A stretch of 8,928 nt of DNA from assembly GCA_020436955.1 (NCBI GenBank), contig JAGQWW010000086.1, positions 1-8,928 of the forward strand. Reading direction: 5' to 3'. The DNA is from Saprospiraceae bacterium (lineage in GTDB: Bacteria; Bacteroidota; Bacteroidia; Chitinophagales; Saprospiraceae). The notes beneath the pieces are model-generated. The model was not told the origin of the DNA. It did no database searches and worked only from the letters and a program-made list of their open reading frames with translations. The position numbers and the translations under genes are program-made. Below, piece by piece: positions 1-5,563 of this stretch (position 1 is the stretch's first letter; each line of letters starts with the position of its first letter).

Positions 1-47
1 AGAGAGTAATATTTTGCCTTGATAAATTCCTCCTGCTTCCATTCCAT
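1..47 (-). CDS. 5' end of an unidentified gene running off the left edge
   Basis: On the minus strand an ATG at 47-45 opens a frame that stays open to the window edge (about 15 codons, MEWKQEEFIKAKYYS). An in-frame stop lies about 20 bases upstream of the ATG, so this is the first available ATG. It is read in the same direction as fabD and lies beyond the inverted repeat at 91-117, which would fit a separate transcription unit. The charged composition is plausible for a soluble protein, but the fragment is too short to assign to a family, and an open frame of this length could arise by chance. Confidence 0.35.
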   Translation of the reverse strand, partial: MEWKQEEFIKAKYYS

Positions 48-90
48 GCAATTTATAGTGAAATATCACACCTATTTTGGAAAAAGTCAA

Positions 91-117
91 TAAGCTGATT
101 GCAAGTGCAATCAGCTA
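91..117 (-). terminator. Perfect 10-bp inverted repeat downstream of fabD, likely terminator
   Basis: AGCTGATTGC (93-102) and GCAATCAGCT (107-116) form a perfect 10-bp stem with a 4-base loop. Read on the minus strand, the stem lies about 45 bases after the fabD stop and is followed by TATTGACTTTTT, a delayed T-run. An AT-rich stretch with T-runs also lies directly after the fabD stop (130-156 on the + strand). The likely role is to end the leftward pterin/fabD transcript before the next leftward gene. Because the T-run does not abut the stem, the terminator call is moderate. Confidence 0.5.
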
Positions 118-161
118 AGTATATTTAAACAACCTTTTAAAAAAAGAAAAAGTTGCCCTTA

Positions 162-1040
162 TTAAAGGGTCTCAGATGACATTTTCCTATCTACTCTGGA
201 AACGAATCCTCGCAAAACTTTTCCGGTACCCCCTACTTCGATAAACATATCAGCACCATCTGCAATCATATTTTGCATGGTTTGCGTCCATCTTACCGGT
301 GCAGTGAGCTGGTCGATTAAATTCTTGCGAATTACTTCAGGATCAGTTTCGGGTCTGGCATTTACATTCTGATAAATAGGACACATTGGTTTTGAAAAGC
401 TTGTAGCTTCTAATGCGGCTTTAAGTTCTTCCTTGGCAGGTTGCATCAAAGGAGAATGGAATGCACCGCCTACTTGCAATACGATAGCACGTCTTGCACC
501 TGCTTCTGTACATTTTTCCACTGCCTTATCAATACCGGCAATAGAACCGGAAATCACAAGCTGACCGGGGCAATTATAATTAGCTGGCACAACCACATCG
601 TCTATGCTATTGCATATATCTTCTACTACATCATCATCAAGGCCAAGCACTGCAGCCATGGTGGAAGGCGTCATTTCACATGCTTTTTGCATAGCAAGGG
701 CGCGTTGTTTCACCAATGTAAGACCATCGGCAAAATTCATAGCACCAGCAGCCACCAGTGCAGAAAATTCACCCAAAGAATGTCCCGCTACCATATCAGG
801 CTGGAAAGAGTCTCCGGCCATTTTTGCTTTCACAATGGAGTGTAGAAATACAGCAGGCTGAGTGATTTTGGTTTCTTTCAACTCTTCAGCTGTACCATTA
901 AACATTACAGAAGTAATGTCATATCCCAGGATATCATTGGCCTGGTCCAGTAATTCTTTGGCAATTGGGGAGGTTTCATACAAATCTTTACCCATACCTT
1001 CGAACTGGGAACCCTGCCCGGGGAATACATAAGCCGTCAT
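162..1040 (-). CDS. fabD: Malonyl-CoA:ACP transacylase (FabD)
   Basis: This cytosolic enzyme moves the malonyl group from coenzyme A to acyl carrier protein and so supplies the extender unit for type II fatty acid synthesis. The 292-residue length is normal for FabD. The N-terminal FPGQGSQ motif (6-12) forms part of the oxyanion hole, with Q9. The nucleophile is S88 in GHSLGE (86-91), the malonyl-carboxylate-binding arginine is R113 in KQRALAMQ, and the catalytic histidine is H195 in GAFHSPLM. The late motif IEVGGTGKVLRG (267-278) is also typical. It starts at an ATG 33 bases after the folE stop, with no visible Shine-Dalgarno sequence, as is usual in Bacteroidota. It is the last gene of the leftward cluster. 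No key residue is missing and the assignment is secure. Its link to the pterin genes is probably only co-transcription. Confidence 0.97.
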   Translation of the reverse strand: MTAYVFPGQGSQFEGMGKDLYETSPIAKELLDQANDILGYDITSVMFNGTAEELKETKITQPAVFLHSIVKAKMAGDSFQPDMVAGHSLGEFSALVAAGAMNFADGLTLVKQRALAMQKACEMTPSTMAAVLGLDDDVVEDICNSIDDVVVPANYNCPGQLVISGSIAGIDKAVEKCTEAGARRAIVLQVGGAFHSPLMQPAKEELKAALEATSFSKPMCPIYQNVNARPETDPEVIRKNLIDQLTAPVRWTQTMQNMIADGADMFIEVGGTGKVLRGFVSRVDRKMSSETL

Positions 1041-1073
1041 GTGAAAGTGTTTTTCGTTTGTTTATAAATACAA

Positions 1074-1670
1074 TTAGTGCAATCTGGAGGAGATCAAATT
1101 AAGGAACTCCCCCCTGGTTTGCACTTTCTCAAATTCTCCGGTAAATGCAGAAGTAGTCGTAACGGAATTTTGTTTTTGCACGCCACGCATCATCATACAC
1201 ATGTGAGTTGCCTCAATAACTACTGCAACACCCAATGGATTCAGGGTATCCTGAATACAGTGTACAATTTCGTGGGTCAAACGCTCCTGTACCTGCAATC
1301 TTCTTGCAAATACATCGACTACTCTTGGCAGTTTGCTTAATCCTACAATAGTTCCATTTGGAATATAAGCGATATGCGCTTTGCCGAAAAAAGGCAACAT
1401 ATGATGTTCACACAAAGAATACATCTCGATGTCTTTTACCAACACCATTTCACTGTACTCTTCCTTGAACATAGCTGACTTTAGGATTTCAGAAGCATCC
1501 TGCTGGTAACCTTGCGTAAGAAACTCCATTGCCTTAGCTGCACGCTCAGGCGTTTTAATCAAACCTTCCCTGGATTTATCTTCACCAATTTGAGTGATGA
1601 TTTCAGAGAAGTGTTCTGTCATTTCTTGCCAGGATGTACCAATTTTGTTTTCCATCGTCTTGACGGTCAT
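1074..1670 (-). CDS. folE: GTP cyclohydrolase I (FolE)
   Basis: FolE converts GTP to 7,8-dihydroneopterin triphosphate, the entry step to folate, queuosine/7-deazaguanine and biopterin-type cofactors. The protein has 198 residues, a normal type I length. The zinc ligands are C87 and H90 in SLCEHHMLPFFG, and C158 in THMCMMMRG. The 71-residue spacing between the cysteines is the same as between Cys110 and Cys181 of the E. coli enzyme. H89 and H156 match the catalytic histidines. IKTPERAAKAM (38-48) and KLPRVVDVFARRLQVQERLT (113-132) are family signatures. The chosen start is ATG at 1670; an in-frame ATG five codons later is possible. It follows the PTPS/QueD-like gene after 41 bases that contain a small palindrome (TCCTTC-TG-GAAGGA, 1693-1706). 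Pairing with that gene places the product in pterin or deazaguanine synthesis. Confidence 0.97.
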   Translation of the reverse strand: MTVKTMENKIGTSWQEMTEHFSEIITQIGEDKSREGLIKTPERAAKAMEFLTQGYQQDASEILKSAMFKEEYSEMVLVKDIEMYSLCEHHMLPFFGKAHIAYIPNGTIVGLSKLPRVVDVFARRLQVQERLTHEIVHCIQDTLNPLGVAVVIEATHMCMMMRGVQKQNSVTTTSAFTGEFEKVQTRGEFLNLISSRLH

Positions 1671-1711
1671 AATTAAATATTTAGGTGAAAATTCCTTCTG
1701 GAAGGAGTTGA

Positions 1712-2122
1712 TTATTCACCAAAATATTCAGCATAGATATTTTCTGTTTCAACCAGTTTCACACAATGTAGTGAACATCCCTGAATATGTGGCTCTAACT
1801 CTTTCCAGATTAGGATAACCAAATTTTCGGTAGTTGGTTGAGAATTTTTTGGAATAAAATCCACATCAAGGTTGAGGTTGCAATGGTCGAGGCGCTCAAT
1901 AATTACCTCTTTAATGATGTCACCTAATTTTTTGACATCTATGATAAAGCCTGTAACGGGGTCTGGCATTCCCTTCACTGTAACATATAAGGTGTAATTG
2001 TGACCATGCCAGTTGGCATTGGCACATTTGCCAAACATAGTCCGGTTTTTTTCATCGGACCAATCGTCTACCCAAAGCTTATGGGCTGCGTTGAAACGCT
2101 CTCTTCTGGTAAGGTATACCAT
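1712..2122 (-). CDS. 6-pyruvoyl-tetrahydropterin synthase / 6-carboxy-tetrahydropterin synthase family
   Basis: The protein acts on the FolE product dihydroneopterin triphosphate, giving 6-pyruvoyl-tetrahydropterin (biopterin branch) or 6-carboxy-tetrahydropterin (queuosine branch, QueD). Numbered from the ATG at 2122 it has 136 residues. The zinc histidines are H14 in FNAAHKL and H39 and H41 in HGHNY. The catalytic cysteine is C33 in GKCANANWHGHNY, and D79-H80 in LDHCNLN complete the relay. PTTEN (96-100) and ETEN near the C-terminus are family signatures. The cysteine and first HGH histidine are six positions apart (C-x5-HGH), as in animal PTPS, whereas typical QueD has C-x3-HGH, so the exact product is uncertain. 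A longer frame from a TTG at 2146 is less likely, because that TTG lies inside a consensus promoter -7 element. The gene is first in a leftward cluster with folE and fabD. Confidence 0.9.
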   Translation of the reverse strand: MVYLTRRERFNAAHKLWVDDWSDEKNRTMFGKCANANWHGHNYTLYVTVKGMPDPVTGFIIDVKKLGDIIKEVIIERLDHCNLNLDVDFIPKNSQPTTENLVILIWKELEPHIQGCSLHCVKLVETENIYAEYFGE

Positions 2123-2143
2123 ATAAAATTCAATTTGCGGCTG

Positions 2144-2151
2144 CAAAGGTA
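2144..2151 (-). promoter_or_regulatory. Bacteroidota-type -7 promoter element for the pterin/fabD cluster
   Basis: Read on the minus strand, these bases are TACCTTTG, an exact match to the Bacteroidota -7 consensus TAnnTTTG. The start of transcription would fall near 2138-2140, leaving a leader of about 17 bases before the ATG at 2122. I found no clear -33 TTG at the usual spacing. The site argues that translation starts at 2122 and not at the TTG at 2146. Confidence 0.55.
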
Positions 2152-2287
2152 CAAATTGTACCCGTTTGAAAGGTCATAATTTTACAACAGCAACGGTTAA
2201 TCCTAAAGATTATGTTTTTCATCTAAATAATACCAAATTTGACACGATAAAGAAGAAAATTGCACCCTATTAATTTAAAAAAGAAAG

Positions 2288-3340
2288 ATGGCATTAGCAG
2301 CCAAGGCTGATTTTGGAACCAAGGTGATTGATTTTGTATCCAGACGGGTAGTATACCATAGTCTCTTTTGGATTGTACTGTTGTTGATCTTGAGCATATT
2401 CGACAACACCAACGATAACTTCGGCTTTAGTGTTGGTAATGAGTTTATCAATATTATCTTTTATGCCATCCTGGTTTATTTCAATCTCCTTTACCTGATC
2501 CCCAATTACCTTACAAAAAAGAAGTTTCTCACTTATATTGGGCTCTTGTTGGTTTCAGTTCTGATTATCACTCCATTAAAGGTAATCATCCTTTACTTCA
2601 GATTTTCTGGTCAACCTGAAATTCAAAACAACCTCGTTTCTCATCAGAACTTATATTTCTTGTCTAACTTTTTCATAGTAGGTACTTCAACTATCTTTTC
2701 AATTGTTACCGATTGGGCCAGACAACTCAGAGAAAAAACTGACCTGGAAAGACAAACCATGCAATCTGAATTGAAATTTTTGAAATCTCAAATCAACCCG
2801 CATTTCCTTTTCAATACCCTGAATAACCTATACGCTTTAACGCTAAAAAAGTCGGATCAGGCTCCTGAGATTGTGATTAAGTTGTCGGAGATGATGCGAT
2901 ACATGTTGTACGAGTGCAACGAGAAACAAGTATTGTTGGTAAAGGAAATCAATTACATCAGAAATTACCTGGACCTTGAAAAACTACGCCAGGGTCAGAC
3001 TGTTGATATTTCCCTGGAAGTAAATGGTATGGTGAGTAATCAAAAAATTGCTCCGTTAATGTTTATAACCTTTTTGGAAAATTCCTTTAAACACGGCCTA
3101 AACAACCAATTGCAAAACGGATTTGTCCATGTCAAAATCGATATCAAGGCCCATAGTGTTCACTTTTTTGTTGAAAATTCCAAACCAAACAGGCTGCCTA
3201 ATTCGGAACACAAACGTCCGGGTGGTATTGGATTGGTCAATGTGAGAAGACGATTGGACCTGCTTTATCCGGGCCAATATGATTTAATTATCGATGATAA
3301 TCCTAATTCTTACGCGGTAAACCTTACTTTAGAAAACTAA
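2288..3340 (+). CDS. Membrane sensor histidine kinase, LytS/YehU type (His_kinase family)
   Basis: This is the sensor half of a two-component system that phosphorylates the LytTR regulator encoded next to it. The 350-residue protein has four hydrophobic segments in its N-terminal half (about 23-38, 52-72, 80-104 and 121-142), then a short helical linker (about 145-165). The kinase core follows. The phospho-acceptor is H172 in QINPHFLFNTLNNL, the hallmark of the LytS-type family. The N-box is FLENSFKHG (262-270) with N265, and the G-box is PGGIGLVNVRRRL (311-323). No separate extracellular sensor domain is present, so the signal is probably sensed in or at the membrane. The ATG at 2288 was chosen because the frame fits the first membrane segment. 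The gene lies divergently from the pterin cluster across a 165-base gap, and 18 bases separate it from the regulator. The signal is unknown. Confidence 0.93.
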   Translation: MALAAKADFGTKVIDFVSRRVVYHSLFWIVLLLILSIFDNTNDNFGFSVGNEFINIIFYAILVYFNLLYLIPNYLTKKKFLTYIGLLLVSVLIITPLKVIILYFRFSGQPEIQNNLVSHQNLYFLSNFFIVGTSTIFSIVTDWARQLREKTDLERQTMQSELKFLKSQINPHFLFNTLNNLYALTLKKSDQAPEIVIKLSEMMRYMLYECNEKQVLLVKEINYIRNYLDLEKLRQGQTVDISLEVNGMVSNQKIAPLMFITFLENSFKHGLNNQLQNGFVHVKIDIKAHSVHFFVENSKPNRLPNSEHKRPGGIGLVNVRRRLDLLYPGQYDLIIDDNPNSYAVNLTLEN

Positions 3341-3358
3341 TTTGAAAAAATTGTCAAT

Positions 3359-4090
3359 ATGAATATGAATGTAATAATCGTAGACGATGAACCTTTAGCA
3401 CAGGATGTATTGGAAACGTATGTTAGCCAAATTCCGGATTTGAATCTGGTTGCTAAATGTAACAATGCGATTGAAGCAAACGAAGCCTTGCAGAATAACC
3501 AGGTAGATTTGATGTTTCTGGATATCCAAATGCCTCAGTTAACAGGAACTGACTTTTTAAAATCATTGGCAAATCCCCCCATGGTTGTTTTCACAACTGC
3601 CTATTCAGAATTTGCTGTGGAAGGATTTGAACTCAATGCATTGGATTACCTGTTGAAACCTATTTCACTTGATCGTTTTATGCGTGCAGTCAATAAAGCG
3701 AAAGAACAATTGGAGCTCCAAAAAGGCGGTAAAAAAGATGAAGAAATAGTTGAAATCGGAAATGACTTCTTCTTTGTAAAGGCAGATAAAAAACTTGTAA
3801 GGGTTTCCTTCGAGGATATCATCTATATAGAAGGTCTAAAAGACTATGTCATCATCAGACAGGAATCTGGCAGAGTTATTACGCTTCAAACTATGAAGAG
3901 CCTTGAAGAGAAGCTTCCACACAGCAAGTTTAGAAGAATTCACCGTTCGTTTATAGTAAATGTAGAAAAGATCAATGCCTTGATGGGTAATATGGTTGAA
4001 GTAATGGAAAAGGGCAAAGAAAAGCATTTACCTATTGGAAAAAACTACCGCGACGACCTATTAGATTATATTAACCAGACTAAGCTGTGA
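3359..4090 (+). CDS. LytTR-family response regulator
   Basis: This cytosolic DNA-binding regulator is the partner of the upstream kinase. It has 243 residues. The receiver domain (about 3-115) shows the acidic pair D9-D10, phospho-acceptor D55 in LMFLDIQMP, conserved T79/T80 in VVFTTAYSEFAVEGF, and K100 in LDYLLKPIS. A charged linker (116-132) leads to the LytTR domain (about 135-240), with FFVKADKKLVRVSFEDIIYIEG and the IHRSFIVNVEKI motif (194-205) that is diagnostic of LytTR. The ATG at 3359 starts 18 bases after the kinase stop; an ATG two codons later could equally serve. Its stop overlaps the start of the fructosamine-kinase-like gene, so all three genes are probably co-transcribed. LytTR regulators bind direct repeats; I could not identify a convincing pair nearby. 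Confidence 0.95.
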   Translation: MNMNVIIVDDEPLAQDVLETYVSQIPDLNLVAKCNNAIEANEALQNNQVDLMFLDIQMPQLTGTDFLKSLANPPMVVFTTAYSEFAVEGFELNALDYLLKPISLDRFMRAVNKAKEQLELQKGGKKDEEIVEIGNDFFFVKADKKLVRVSFEDIIYIEGLKDYVIIRQESGRVITLQTMKSLEEKLPHSKFRRIHRSFIVNVEKINALMGNMVEVMEKGKEKHLPIGKNYRDDLLDYINQTKL

Positions 4091-4965
4091 TAAAACCCTG
4101 GTCAAGATTTCCAAAAGAAATCCTCGACGACATCAAAAGCCACACCCAATTGGAAGTAAAACCAGAAAAACCAATTGGGGGTGGCGACATAAATGAAAGC
4201 TATCTCCTCTCCCATGCTAATGGAAAACTCTTCATAAAATATCATGAAGGGGACTATCTGGATATGTTTGAAGCAGAAGCAGATGGCTTACAAGCAAGGA
4301 GCGTTAATACGCCTTTAAAAGTTCCTGATGTAATTCAGTTCGGAAATACTCCAAATTATGCATATCTCCTTTTGGAATATATTCCTCCTTATCTTAAGGC
4401 AAGTAATTTTTGGACCTCCTTTGCGAAAGGATTAGCCCAAATGCATAAGCAAACAAATAAAAGCTTCGGCTGGGCGCGAAACAATTATATTGGCCGTTTG
4501 CCACAGACCAATGAATTCCATACAACCTGGAAGGATTTCTATTGGAACGAACGAATTGCTCCACAATTGGAAAGAGCCTATGTAAATGGATATTTCAAAA
4601 AAAGTGAAATGTTACGCTACGAACGCTTCTACAACAATATATCTTCTGTATGCCCGGATGAACAACCGGCACTCGTACATGGTGATTTGTGGAGCGGCAA
4701 TTTCATGGCAAATGTGACAGGTAAACCTGTGTTAATTGACCCGGCCGTTTCCTATGCACATCGTGAAATGGACATTGCGATGTCGAAGTTATTTGGAGGA
4801 TTTGATGACAAATTTTATCAGGCTTATCAGGAGGTATTTCCCTTGGAAAAGGATTGGTGGAGAAGGATGGATTTTTACCAGTTATACTATATTTTAGTAC
4901 ACCTTAATTTGTTTGGAAGCAGCTACTTAGCGCGTTCCAGGGATATCCTGGATAAATATTCATAA
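4087..4965 (+). CDS. Fructosamine kinase / ketosamine-3-kinase family protein
   Basis: Members of this family use ATP to phosphorylate C3 of sugar adducts on amines (fructosamines; in bacteria often ribulosamines or erythrulosamines). The phosphate makes the adduct unstable, so the amine is repaired. The 292-residue length is normal. The N-lobe has GGGDINESYLL (31-41) for nucleotide binding, lysine K51 in LFIKYHEG, and an EAEADGL helix (62-68). The catalytic loop is VHGDLWSGNF (197-206) with D200 and N205. The metal-binding aspartate is D218 in VLIDPAVSYAHREMDIAM. The start is GTG at 4087, which shares four bases (GTGA) with the regulator's stop. That arrangement indicates translational coupling and explains the non-ATG start. 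The substrate cannot be read from the sequence. Confidence 0.92.
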   Translation: MIKPWSRFPKEILDDIKSHTQLEVKPEKPIGGGDINESYLLSHANGKLFIKYHEGDYLDMFEAEADGLQARSVNTPLKVPDVIQFGNTPNYAYLLLEYIPPYLKASNFWTSFAKGLAQMHKQTNKSFGWARNNYIGRLPQTNEFHTTWKDFYWNERIAPQLERAYVNGYFKKSEMLRYERFYNNISSVCPDEQPALVHGDLWSGNFMANVTGKPVLIDPAVSYAHREMDIAMSKLFGGFDDKFYQAYQEVFPLEKDWWRRMDFYQLYYILVHLNLFGSSYLARSRDILDKYS

Positions 4966-4990
4966 TTTTTTAATATGTTTGAAACAGGGC

Positions 4991-5024
4991 AAAAAAAAAG
5001 TCGTATTAGAAACCCAATACGACT
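4991..5024 (-). terminator. Minus-strand hairpin terminator of box unit 1
   Basis: AGTCGTATT (4999-5007) and AATACGACT (5016-5024) form a perfect 9-bp stem around the loop AGAAACCC. The stem is preceded on the + strand by nine A's (4991-4999), so on the minus strand it ends in a long T-run and is a textbook intrinsic terminator. No minus-strand protein gene lies upstream of it, so it either ends an unannotated minus RNA or is a relic. It is convergent with the fructosamine-kinase-like gene ending at 4965. The flanks AGGGCAAAAAAAA and TACGACTCAC recur at 5883-5920. Confidence 0.6.
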
Positions 5025-5029
5025 CACGT

Positions 5030-5056
5030 ACAATAATTTTTATCCCATGAACATAT
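5030..5056 (-). repeat. Conserved box, copy 1
   Basis: ACAATAATTTTTATCC continues into CATGAACATAT. From ATCCC onward it is identical to copies 3 and 4 (ATCCCATGAACATAT), with a small length difference in the AT part. It lies a few bases from the 4999-5024 hairpin, with TCAC at the junction. The embedded ATG would begin only a 7-codon frame (MNISKKQ), which is unlikely to be a functional gene. Confidence 0.75.
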
Positions 5057-5101
5057 CCAAAAAACAATAATATCCAAAAATTAAAAAAAATATAAATCAA
5101 C

Positions 5102-5134
5102 TATTGTGCTTACACAATAATTAATGTAACTTCG
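5102..5134 (+). promoter_or_regulatory. Promoter with inverted-repeat operator candidate
   Basis: A -33 TTG at 5104-5106 is followed after 20 bases by TAACTTCG (5127-5134), one mismatch from the Bacteroidota -7 consensus TAnnTTTG. Transcription would start near 5139-5142. The -33 element lies inside a perfect inverted repeat, TATTGTG-ctta-CACAATA (5102-5119), which could be a repressor or activator site. No protein gene begins downstream before the terminator at 5204-5236, so the promoter probably drives a small RNA. Confidence 0.5.
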
Positions 5135-5180
5135 CATCCAGAAAACTAATAAAGAATTCCCATGTACTGCTATTAACAGG

Positions 5181-5194
5181 TTAATCCCATGAAC
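5181..5194 (+). repeat. Conserved box, copy 2 (short core only)
   Basis: TTAATCCCATGAAC matches the centre of the other boxes, but the AT-rich 5' part and the trailing ATAT are missing. It differs in context: the hairpin with a T-run follows the box on the + strand, whereas in copies 1, 3, 4 and 5 the hairpin lies on the other side and terminates minus-strand RNA. Confidence 0.6.
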
Positions 5195-5203
5195 GCGAAC
5201 TTG

Positions 5204-5236
5204 AAGGTCAGTTGTCCCACCAACTGACTTTTTTTT
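5204..5236 (+). terminator. Strong intrinsic terminator
   Basis: GTCAGTTG (5207-5214) pairs perfectly with CAACTGAC (5221-5228) around the loop TCCCAC, followed directly by eight T's (5229-5236). The A's and G at 5204-5206 can extend the stem into the T-run. It would end the candidate small RNA that starts near 5140. Confidence 0.85.
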
Positions 5237-5250
5237 GTACTGCTTATTTC

Positions 5251-5280
5251 GGTCGAACTTCCCACAGTTCGGCCTTTTTT
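5251..5280 (+). terminator. Second intrinsic terminator in tandem
   Basis: GGTCGAAC (5251-5258) pairs with GTTCGGCC (5267-5274) around the loop TTCCCACA, followed by six T's (5275-5280). The one wobble, T5253 with G5272, is a G.U pair only in + strand RNA, which agrees with the T-run in giving a + strand terminator. It lies 15 bases after the first terminator and has the same TCCCAC in its loop. Confidence 0.8.
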
Positions 5281-5297
5281 ATTTTTATAGGGATTTT

Positions 5298-5333
5298 AAA
5301 AATAGGAGGTGCCCCTTCAAGGGAGAAGGGACA
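5298..5333 (-). terminator. Minus-strand hairpin of box unit 3
   Basis: TGCCCCTTC (5310-5318) and GAAGGGACA (5325-5333) form a 9-bp stem around the loop AAGGGA. The position 5312/5331 is C opposite A as + strand RNA but a G.U wobble as minus-strand RNA, so the minus strand folds better. A minus-strand T-run (5302-5298) follows after 7 bases, weaker than in units 1 and 5. No gene on either strand obviously needs it. Confidence 0.45.
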
Positions 5334-5344
5334 ACTCACTACTA

Positions 5345-5369
5345 ACAAATTATAATCCCATGAACATAT
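5345..5369 (-). repeat. Conserved box, copy 3
   Basis: This 25-base sequence ends in ATAATCCCATGAACATAT and is identical over all 25 bases to copy 4 at 5447-5471. It is separated from the 5310-5333 hairpin by ACTCACTACT-like sequence, echoing the CTCAC next to the hairpins of copies 1 and 5. The ATG at 5360 opens a frame of only 14 codons (MNIFKFSIVDFQDF). Confidence 0.85.
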
Positions 5370-5402
5370 TCAAATTTTCAATTGTAGACTTTCAGGACTT
5401 TT

Positions 5403-5441
5403 AAAAAGAGCAAGCCGGCCAAGAGGGACAGGACGGCTCGC
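5403..5441 (-). terminator. Minus-strand hairpin of box unit 4
   Basis: GCAAGCCG (5410-5417) and CGGCTCGC (5434-5441) form an 8-position stem around a 16-base loop. The only non-Watson-Crick position, 5412/5439, is A.C as + strand RNA but G.U as minus-strand RNA. On the minus strand the stem is followed at once by TCTTTTTAA, a short T-run. This makes it a plausible minus-strand terminator built like unit 3 but with unrelated stem bases. Confidence 0.5.
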
Positions 5442-5446
5442 CATTT

Positions 5447-5471
5447 ACAAATTATAATCCCATGAACATAT
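5447..5471 (-). repeat. Conserved box, copy 4
   Basis: It is identical over 25 bases to copy 3, exactly 102 bases away. The hairpin at 5410-5441 lies five bases to its left. On its other side is a perfect 7-bp hairpin, AAGCCAA-tctttc-TTGGCTT (5483-5502). Its ATG opens the longest frame of the series (see 5462-5563). Confidence 0.85.
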
Positions 5472-5563
5472 CTACATTTTGGAAGCCAATCTTTCTTGGC
5501 TTTATCGTCGCTCGTCTCTTTGTCCATCAATCACGATACAAATATGCAATACCATCATCGTGA
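5462..5563 (+). other. Small open frame of 33 codons starting in box copy 4, doubtful
   Basis: ATG at 5462 to TGA at 5561-5563 gives 33 residues beginning MNISTFWKPIFLGFIVARLF. The first part has a hydrophobic run (P9-F20) after a lysine, resembling a truncated signal peptide or small membrane peptide, and the rest is polar. There is no recognisable promoter directly upstream. The conserved ATG context could mean translation, but the orientation evidence of the boxes points to minus-strand RNA, and copy 5 has lost the ATG. It may be a chance frame or the remains of a decayed secreted-protein gene. Confidence 0.2.

Larger units (their letters stand above)
5140..5236 (+). ncRNA. Candidate small RNA of about 95 nt
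   Basis: This is the stretch between a plausible Bacteroidota promoter (5104-5134) and a strong intrinsic terminator (5204-5236). It carries the conserved core TTAATCCCATGAAC at 5181-5194 and a similar AATTCCCATG at 5156-5164, so it has two TCCCATG sequences plus a third TCCC in the terminator loop. The only frame on the core ATG is 12 codons (MNANLKVSCPTN, 5189-5227) and its end lies in the terminator stem, which speaks against translation. I do not recognise it as a known RNA family. The 5' end is inferred from the promoter and is accurate to a few bases at best. Confidence 0.45.

Noticed and set aside
441..861. Open frames of 134 and 85 codons on the + strand
   Set aside because: They are antisense to fabD, which has all catalytic motifs, and their translations show no domain-like pattern.
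1077..1818. Open frames of 87 and 74 codons on the + strand
   Set aside because: They lie antisense to folE and the PTPS-like gene and have no recognisable motif or promoter.
2193..2219. LytTR binding repeats upstream of the kinase gene (ACGGTTAAT and TATGTTTTT)
   Set aside because: The matches to the loose LytTR consensus are imperfect and the 18-base start-to-start spacing differs from the usual 21-22 bases.
3836..4027. 63-codon frame on the minus strand
   Set aside because: It is antisense to the LytTR DNA-binding domain, whose reading frame is strongly supported.
5304..5311. AGGAGG as a ribosome binding site
   Set aside because: No plausible start codon follows at a suitable distance, and genes in this window do not use Shine-Dalgarno sequences.
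5030..5471. CRISPR array
   Set aside because: The repeated box recurs at irregular distances (142, 171 and 102 bases between ATGs), copies differ in length, and there are no cas genes or uniform spacers.
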